NCBI GenBank assembly: GCA_020736575.1
Contig: JAGPYM010000017.1
Coordinates: 904,486 to 968,485, forward strand
From: Thelonectria olida
Lineage: Eukaryota; Ascomycota; Sordariomycetes; Hypocreales; Nectriaceae
Direction: 5' to 3'
DNA length: 64,000 nt
Of the stretch, positions 55,901 to 64,000 are shown in pieces; the stretch's first letter is position 1; the number at the start of each line of letters is the position of its first letter. The notes beneath the pieces are model-generated. The model saw only the letters and a list, made by a program, of their open reading frames with translations, was not told where the DNA came from and searched no databases. A program made the translations under genes and the position numbers.

Positions 55901-57844
55901 ATATAAGACTTTAAAGAAATTCCTTTTATATATAATACTATTATAAAAAATATAAATAATAACCTTATAAAACTTATAAACTATAATTAAGCTATATTAA
56001 ATAAAAAATGGTTATTTTTATAAAAATGGAAATAATAAATTATTAAAATAAGAAACTTAAAGTATAAGCTACTTCTATAAAAGAAAAGCTTTAAAAGGGC
56101 ATTAGGTTTATAAAATAAAAACTAATTTAAAAATAATATATTAAAATATAAATCTAAATAGGTTATATAAGGTTTTAACTAACTAGAAAATATAAATTAT
56201 AATAAAACCTTTATTATAACTTGCAGACTTAAAAATATAAGATTATTTCTTATAATAGCTATAAGCTAAGGCTGGAATATATTATAATTTAATATAAAAA
56301 ATGCCTTTATATATTCTTTTATAAATAAAGAAATATATATAGTTTTTCCAGCTAGTTTTAAAAAATATATACTTAAAAGCTTTCTAAAGACTTTAAAAAT
56401 AAAATAAAAAATTAGAAATTATATTTAAACTTAATAAAGCCTTATATAGTTTAAAATAAAGTTCTAGACTTTAGTATAAATTTTATCTAATAATTTATAA
56501 AAAATAGATTTTTTCCTATACCTTATAATAAAGGAATATTTATAAGTAAAGATTTATAATCTTTTATATTATATTATATTAATAATTTAATAGTAGCGGC
56601 CTAAATAAAGAAAAATATTAAATAAAATGCATTTATTATTTCTATTATAAAACTCTAATTTTTAAAGAAATAAAAGACTTTTTAATATATAAATAACTAT
56701 AAATAAAAAGAATAAAAGGCTATATATAAATAAATAAAATATATAAGAAATAAACTTTTAAAATATAATAAAACTAATATAGAACTTTTAAAATTCCTTT
56801 TATAAATAGGTAAAAGTTAATAAAAGCTATAATAGAACCTTTTAAAAAAGATATATTATATTTTTAATAAAAATAGAATCTTTATTATATCTAGCTTTAA
56901 AAACTAGACCTAATATATTATATATAGTTATAAATTTATTTAAATTTATATTTAAACTAAATAATACTTATAAAAAGCTTTAAATTTACTATAGAAATAT
57001 ATAAATACCTACTAAATATAGCCTATTATATAATTATAATATAAATCTAGAATCTTTAAATTTAGTTATAAAAGGCTATACTAATTCTAACTGGGAGCTA
57101 GTCTTATAAATAGAAAATCTATAAGTAAATACTACTTTTTTATAAATAAAAATATCCTAAATTAGAATAGCTATAAGTAGAAATGTATTACAAATTTAAC
57201 TATAAAAGTAGAATATATAGCCCTTAAAAAGCAGTTAAAAAAGCTAAAAGTTTAAATAATATATATAATTATTTATTAGAAAATCTCTTTTTAAATAAAA
57301 ATAATACTATACCTCTATATTAATAATAATAAGGCTATAAAACCTTAGCTAAGAATTCTTCTTATTATAAAAAAGCTAAGCATATAAATATAGCCTATTA
57401 TTTTTTAAAAAAGAGGTTAAATAAGGAAATATAAAGATTTTCTATATAAAATCTAAAAATAATATAGTAGATTTTTTATAAAAGATCTAGAACTAATAGA
57501 ATTTATAAATTATTAAAAGATTTATTTTTAAATAACTATATTTTAAAAATAAATAATAAATAAGTTTTTTATTCTATTTCCTTAAGGATTTTCTTATATA
57601 ACTAAGGTTTTTATTTATATTTTCCTTAAATAATATTTTTAATTTTTTAACTATAAAGGTTTTAAAAATTTCCCTTAAAAATCTTATAACTAAAGAGTTT
57701 TAAATACTTTCTCTTTAATAAAAATATATTTAATTATAAATACTTAGGTTTATTAAAATTATATAAAAAGACTTTTATCCTAAATTTATAATATATCTAG
57801 TAATATATTTATAAAAAACTAAATATAATATAGCTTTAGGGGGC

Positions 57845-58500
57845 TATAAAAGCTAGTTTTATATAAGCTTAAATATATAAAATAAATAATTAAATATACT
57901 TTACCTATTAAAAGAATAAAATTATTATTAAATCTATAAAAATATAAGATTATAATAATATATTTTTTACTTATATACCTTATTAATTATATTTTTATTT
58001 AAATATTTTACTTATTTCTAAATTAAAAAGGTAACCTATAGTATATACTATCCTTACCTAATAGGTAATATCTGCCCTAATAAGGCATATAATCCTAAAT
58101 AGAAAAGTATATTAGAATATATAATAATCTAATATACCTTTTAATCTTCTACTTTTAACTAACTATTTAAATAAAAGAAATACACTTATATAAGCATTTT
58201 AAATACTATTAGATAGAGAATAATAGAGTTTTTATCTAATATATATATCTTTTACTTAGGGCTAATAGAACTTAATTTATTATATATAAAAATAAGGGTT
58301 TTCCTCCCCTTATTTAACCTAATCTAATTATTAATATTTATAATAAATATTTAACCAATTAGAACCTTTTTTATATTTTTATAACTATTTTAATTTGCTA
58401 ATTCTAAATATCTAATTAGAATTTAAATATTTTTACTTTCTATTTTCTATTTACTTTAAATTTTCTAACTTTATTTTCTATTATAGCTTTAGCTTTTATA
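57845..58500 (+). repeat. 3' LTR of the Copia element
   Basis: 656 bp. Differences from the 5' LTR are small indels and transitions. Similarity stops at about 58502, fixing the element end. Confidence 0.85.
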
Positions 58501-59179
58501 ATTTTTAAATATATTATTAATATTATGCCTAATACCTTATAAGCTCTTATTTTACCTTTTTAGACCCTAGCCTTATTAATATTAAATATTTAGTCTAATT
58601 TAATATATTTATTTCTAATAACCTTTTTTAAATTAAAATAGTAATAATTAAGAGTATTTTTTATAATAGCAGCCTTTTAAGCAGCTTTAATAAGTTATAA
58701 TAGCTTTATTTTAAGTTTTAAATATTAGGAAATAAATCTATTAATTTAATTTTTACCTAGTTTAGCTTTTTAACTATTAAAATAAGTAATTATAATTATA
58801 AAAGTATAGATTTTAACTTTTATAATAGGCTAGTAACTTTCTTATTATTATATAATTTAATTTATTAAATCTTTCTTTTATATAATAGTTAGCATTTATA
58901 TTTTGTCTTTTATTTTATAAATATTAATAGTACTATTATATTACTCTTTTAATATTAATTTTATACTTTTATTAAAGTATACTAAGGTATAAATATTAGT
59001 TAAATTTATATTATTTAAAGTTATACTTATAGTATATTTATAATTAGTATTTTAAGGTATTATATTATAAATTTAAAATTAATTAATTAAAAAATAAAGC
59101 TATAAGTATTAAGTGTTATAATATTATAATAATATAATTAAAATTATAAAAGTAAGTAAAATTAGGGGGTAGGTAAAGT

Positions 59180-59470
59180 TTTAATAAATTATATTAATAT
59201 ATAACAAAGGTTAATATAAGTAAAATCTAGCTTTATATTTATTATAATAAGCTTTTTAATAGGGCTTATAATTAGTTTTAAAATTAAAGTTTTTATTAAA
59301 TAAACTTTATTTAAGGAACTTTAGTTTAAGCTTTTAATATAAAAGTACTTACTCTTTTTATTTAATTTTAATTTATATAATTTAACTAATAATATAATAT
59401 ATAATAGTTAAAATATTAAACTTTTTATTAATTAAATATAATATATTATAAATTTTATTCTTTTTATAAT
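59180..59470 (-). repeat. Inverted copy of the dispersed LTR-like repeat
   Basis: The reverse complement of the distal half of the repeat at 60347-60866, sharing ATTATAATAAGCTT, AGGGCTTATAATTAG and TTTTAATATAAAAGTACTTAC. Confidence 0.65.
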
Positions 59471-60346
59471 TAGTAATTTTTATTATTATATTAACTTTTT
59501 ATATATTTTTCTATTTAATTATTTCACTTATATTTATTAATTTAATTACTTTTAAATCTATTTAATTTATTTTTTAAACTTTATTTTTTATTTAACTCTT
59601 TTACCCCCCCCCCCCCCCTACTTTTTAACCCTTATATTTACTTGCCTATTTAACTTACTTTTTATTTTTAAATTTTTCCTTTATAGCCTTTTAAATAACT
59701 ATTTAAATTATTACTATTATATATAATAGCTTTTAAAGCTATAACTTTAAATTATACTTTTATATTTTTTTAAAAAATAATTAGTTATTTTAATTAAGCC
59801 TCTTATTTTTATCTAATTTAAAAGGCAATTAAATTAGCTAAATTTCCTATTAAAAAATTTAAATTATCTTTTATATATTTAGTCTTTTAATTAAATATAG
59901 CAGCTTAAAAGGACTAGGTTAATCTTTTATATTACTTTTAATAATATATTTATATTAGCTAATATAAGGATATTAAAAAGTTATAACTACTTAAAATACT
60001 TTTTAAGCTTTTTAATTAAATAAATATATTTAAAAAATTTATATAATCTAATAAATATTAAGCTATTATATTAATATTATCTTTTTAAATTATAATTTAT
60101 TTAATTAGTAGGAAGTTAGTTATATTAAGTTATATATTATATAATTAGTTAAATTATATAAATAAGTTTAAAAGATAGTATTTTTATATTAAAGCTTAAA
60201 ATAAGTTTTTAAGTAAGGTTTATTTAATAAGATTTTTATTTAAAAGCTAATTATAAACTTATAAAAAGCTTATTATAATAAATATAAAGCTAGGTTTTAC
60301 TTATATTAACTTTTATTATATACTAGTATTAGGCTTATTTTAATAA

Positions 60347-60866
60347 ATAATAATAATATTAATATATATTAAATCTTTTAATTAAAATCTTATAATTTAA
60401 AATAATTAAATTAATTTTTTAATTAATATTTAATAGTATATTTATATTAAATAATATAAAAATATTTAAAAATTATAATTTATTTAAATACTTATTAAAG
60501 TCTTTTATTAGCTTAATATTTTTAAAAAGAATCTATATAGTTTAATATATAATAAGTAATTATATAATTTTTATTATTTAATTAAATTATATTATATTTA
60601 ATTAGGCAAAAGTTAAGTATTTTAATTATTATATATTATATTATTAGTTAACTATATAAATTAATATTAAATAAAAAAAGTAAGTACTTTTATATTAAAA
60701 GCTTAAAATAAAGTTTTTAAATAAAGTTTATTTAATAGAAACTTTTATTTTAAAACTAATTATAAGCCCTATTAAAAAGCTTATTATAATAAATATAAAA
60801 CTAAGTTTTACTTATATTAACTTTTATTATATACTAATATTAGACTTATTTTAATAAATAATAATA
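60347..60866 (+). repeat. Dispersed LTR-like repeat, copy 1
   Basis: About 520 bp, aligned by eye with 63440-63950 from ATAATAATATTAATATATAT to the TATAC/TATGC-ending tail. A further diverged copy abuts on the left (about 59940-60346). Confidence 0.7.
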
Positions 60867-60978
60867 TAAGCTTAATAATAAAAACTAATAATTATAAAAA
60901 GTAAAAAGCTAATATATAAAAAAAAAAATAATAAAAACTTAAATAGTAAAATATAAAATTAATTAATTTAATATAAAA

Positions 60979-61115
60979 AGCTAAGCTTATAGCTTTTTAT
61001 AAGCTATTATATAATATAATTCTCTTATATAATAAAATAACTATTTAATCTTTTTAGCTTAATTAAATAGGTCTATTAATAGGCAAGTTATATTATACTA
61101 ACTTTTATACTTATT
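60979..61115 (+). repeat. 137-bp direct repeat, left copy
   Basis: Begins AGCTAAGCTTATAGC and ends near TATACTAACTTTTATA. Pairs with 61547-61684. Confidence 0.7.
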
Positions 61116-61546
61116 ATTTTATTATATAAGTTTTCTAATTATATAAAAAGGTATTATTAAAAGCTTATAAGTTTAAGCCCTAAGCTTTTAAATATCTTTT
61201 ATAATTATAATAAGCTTATATTAAGCTTATAAAAATAAAATTTAAAGGGGCATGCCTAGTTTAACTACTAGACTAATTATACCTTATAAGTTAATATTAG
61301 CTATATTACCCTAAGGGTTCTATTAATAGAGCTGCCTTTTATAAACACTTAAGTTAAAATTATAAAAGCCTAGCTAAAGTTTATTATACTTTAAAATATG
61401 CCTTATAAACTAGTAGAATACTTTATACTATGCCTTATAAGGTAGTAAGAGAAGGCAACTGCAGCCTGCTTAATATATAAAAAGGCAATTATAACTTATA
61501 ATTGCAACTTGAAATGCGCTATTTAAAAGGAGGAATAATTATAAGA

Positions 61547-61684
61547 AGCTAAGCCTGCAGCTCCTTATAAGCTAGTATATAATATAATTTGTTTATATAA
61601 AAAAATAACTAGTTAATTTCTTTTAGTTTTATTAAATAGATCTATTAATAGACAAGTTATATTATACTAACTTTTATATTTATT
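61547..61684 (+). repeat. 138-bp direct repeat, right copy
   Basis: Begins AGCTAAGCCTGCAGC. The left copy differs mostly by C-to-T and G-to-A. The 430 bp between the copies has more G+C than its surroundings. Confidence 0.7.
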
Positions 61685-63439
61685 TAAATAGTTTTAATTC
61701 TATTTATTAAAATATAAATATTATTATTAATAATTAAATATAATAATACTAATTATTACTATTATTATTATTATTCTTTTTACTTTTATTATTTTTATTC
61801 TTGTATTACTTTTATTACTTTTGTTTTTTTATTACTTTTATTATTTTTATTTACTTTTTTATTTTTAATATTAATAATAAAAGTATTTAGCTAAATAGTT
61901 ATAAATATAAGGGAATTAAATTATTTAAAAGTAATTAATTTTATATTTAAGTTTTAATAATAAATACTTATATTTTAAATAATTAGTAGGATAGTTATAA
62001 TAAGTTTAGTTTTTATAATTAGTAATTTTTATTATTATATACACTTTTTAATATATTTTATTACCTATTTGCCTTGCTCTATTTTTATTAGTTAAGGCTT
62101 AAAGTAAAGTTTTTTAAATAAAGTTTACTTAATAGGAACTTTACTTGAAACTAATTATAAACCCTAAGATTATAATATATTTAATTTAAGTCCAGTTATT
62201 AAAATAACTAAATATTAGTAAATTAATTTATAATTATACTTTTTTAATTATAATTAATTAGTTAAATTTAATTTAAAAACTCTAACTCTTTTAATTAAAT
62301 TTACTAATTAAATAAATTAAACTTTTTTAATTAATTTTAAATTAATAATTTGGGCTTATTTTAAATTATATTCTAAAAAGTTATAACTAATTAAATTCCA
62401 ACTTGGGGCGTAGTAATATATTTCTAGTTATAATTAAGCTAAACTTTTTAAATTAAAAACTTAAGTTAGAAATAAAACTATAGTTAGTTTAATTTTAAAT
62501 AGCTAGTAGCTAGTTAAGTGCAAGTAAATTTTATAATACTTTTAAGTTATATATAAAAGGGCTTTCTAATTAGCTTATATTATATTAGTATATAAAAAAT
62601 TAAATATAATTAGTAGATTTTCCTAGTATTATAAGAGCTAAAAGATAGTTTTAAAAGCTAAGGCATATTATATTAGCTATTAGTTAGTTAATTATATAGC
62701 TATATATTATAATTAAATGCTTATAAGAGCATTCAATTTTATATGCGCTTAAAAGTTAGAGGTTTTTCCCGTATAAATAATATAAAATAGAGCTAGTTAT
62801 AAAAAGTATAAAATAACTAATTAAATATAATTATTAAAATATAAGTATTTTATTTTAATAATAAATAGCTATAAATATTTATAATTTTAAGTTTAAATAA
62901 TTTATAAAGCTTTTTATTAATATTTTTATTTAAATATTTTAATTTATTAAAATAATTAATATATTTAAATAAGCTAAATAATATTAAAATTTATAAGTAG
63001 TTTAATATAACTATTAAAAATATAAGAATTATAATTTTATAATATATACTTATATATAGCTTGATAGTTAGTAATTTTTATTATTATATAAACTTTTAAT
63101 ATATTTTACTATTTAATTACTTTACTTTATTTCTATTAGTTTAAATGCTTTTAGACTTATTTTAAACTTTTTAAACTTTTCTTTTTTATTTAATATTTTT
63201 AACCCCCCACTTTTTTAACTTTTATTTTTATTTAACCTACTTTTTAATTTTAAATTTTCTTTTATAGCCTTTTAAATAACTATTTAAATTATTACTACTA
63301 TATATAATAGCTTTTAAAGCTATAGCTTATAAGTATCTAATTAGATTATTTTAATAAATTGCTAATTATTATTATTAAACCGGTTTTTTCTTTTCTTTTT
63401 AAAAAGTTATAAAAGGTTTTTAACTTTCTATTTAAAAAG

Positions 63440-63950
63440 TTATAATAATATTAATATATATTAAGTCTTTAATTAGAATCTTATAATTTAAAATAATTAA
63501 ATTAATCTTTTAATTAATATTTAATAATATATTTATATTAGATAGTATAAAAATATTTAAAAGTTATAACTCCTTTAAGTGTTTATTAATATCTCTTATT
63601 AGTTTAATATATTTAAGAAAATCTATATATTTTAATATATAGTAAGTAGCTATATAATTTTATTATCTAGTTAAATTATATTATATTTAAAAAATTAAAA
63701 GTTAGCATTTTAACTATTATATATTATATTATTAGTTAAGTTATATAAATTATAATTAAATAGAAGAATAGGTATTTTTATATTAAAAGCTTAAAATAAG
63801 GTTTTTAAGCAAGGTTTATTTAATTGGAACTTTTATTTTAAAACTAATTATAAGCCCTATTAAGAAGCTTATTATAATAAATATAAGGCTAGGGTTTAGC
63901 CTATATTAACCTCTATTATATGCCTAGATTATTAGCTTTTTTAATAATAA
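63440..63950 (+). repeat. Dispersed LTR-like repeat, copy 2
   Basis: About 511 bp, in the same orientation as copy 1 and retaining slightly more G/C (CCTCTATTATATGCCTAG at its end). Confidence 0.7.
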
Positions 63951-64000
63951 TAATAATAACTATATATAATTATAAATTTAACTTTTAATAATTTTTAAAA

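Larger units (their letters stand above)
52251..58500 (+). mobile_element. Ty1/Copia LTR retrotransposon, RIP-degraded
   Basis: Direct repeats at 52251-52920 and 57845-58500 bound the element, both beginning TATAAAAGCTAG. A purine tract AGGGGGC lies directly before the 3' LTR (57838-57844). Flanks are GTTTT (52246-52250) and ATTTT (58501-58505), a 5-bp target duplication with one G-to-A change. Remnants in order: a gag zinc-knuckle-like KCYN at 54486; a reverse transcriptase box Y-I-N-N-L-I-V-A-A at 56578-56601, where YxDD's GAT codons became AAT; RNase H remnants YINNNKAIK at 57316-57342 and SKNNIVDFL at 57452-57478. RNase H next to the 3' LTR, with no integrase after it, is the Copia order. 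Stops fill all frames, so it is dead. The base changes fit RIP. Confidence 0.85.
58501..64000. other. A+T-rich, repeat-derived DNA, no gene
   Basis: Continues to the window end with no ORF. It is a mosaic of LTR-like copies (separate entries), a C15 run at 59604-59618 and a few less eroded patches, the clearest at 61250-61560. Segment 59460-59740 is repeated at 63068-63325, so larger units are also duplicated. Confidence 0.7.

Noticed and set aside
61240..61330. Intact tRNA gene
   Set aside because: Only a loose A-box-like start is visible. No matching acceptor stem, anticodon loop or GTTCRANNC B box could be found.

Overview
This window is nuclear DNA of a filamentous ascomycete, most likely a Sordariomycete. 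The evidence is eukaryotic gene structure (short GT-AG introns of about 45-75 nt with CTAAC-like branch sites), fungus-specific protein families (Zn2Cys6 regulator, CBM1-bearing mannanase, PET123-type mitochondrial ribosomal protein, AVT3-type transporter), and a 14-kb A+T-rich block whose retrotransposon has been mutated in the way RIP (repeat-induced point mutation) does. I could not fix the genus.

Layout. 0-26 kb is mostly housekeeping and polymer-use genes: a PLP aminotransferase (-), an ADP1-like ABCG transporter (+), mitochondrial ribosomal protein mS26/PET123 (-) head to head with the nucleolar GTPase NOG2 (+), a large Gln/Asn-rich nuclear-type protein (+) with an in-frame TAG in its second exon, a CBM1-GH5 mannanase (+), a small predicted N-myristoylated protein (+), a polyol-type short-chain dehydrogenase (-) and an AVT3-like vacuolar amino-acid transporter (-).

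26-50 kb is a looser, accessory-looking stretch. It holds an acyl-CoA dehydrogenase (-), a PRISE-type (progesterone 5-beta-reductase/iridoid synthase-like) reductase (-), a Baeyer-Villiger monooxygenase (+) that lacks a normal 3' splice site at one intron, a Zn2Cys6 regulator (+), a decayed GIY-YIG/zinc-ribbon gene (+), a small one-membrane-span protein (+), a classical SDR (+), and a divergent pair of an adenylate-forming CoA ligase (-) and an SDR (+). Both proteins of the pair end in a peroxisomal PTS1 tripeptide, ARL and SRL. CCTCGG motifs, the type bound by the fatty-acid regulators FarA/FarB/Ctf1, lie in the promoters of the pair, of the acyl-CoA dehydrogenase and of the monooxygenase. 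Together these could form a catabolic set for a cyclic ketone, steroid, terpenoid or other lipid-like substrate: reduction, Baeyer-Villiger ring opening, CoA activation, beta-oxidation. That is inference.

50-64 kb is a gene-free A+T-rich block. It opens with about 29 copies of a 19-bp satellite, holds a nearly full-length but RIP-ruined Ty1/Copia element with both LTRs, a polypurine tract and a probable target duplication, and continues with dispersed LTR-like repeats to the window end. No telomere repeat, CRISPR, tRNA or rRNA gene was recognised.
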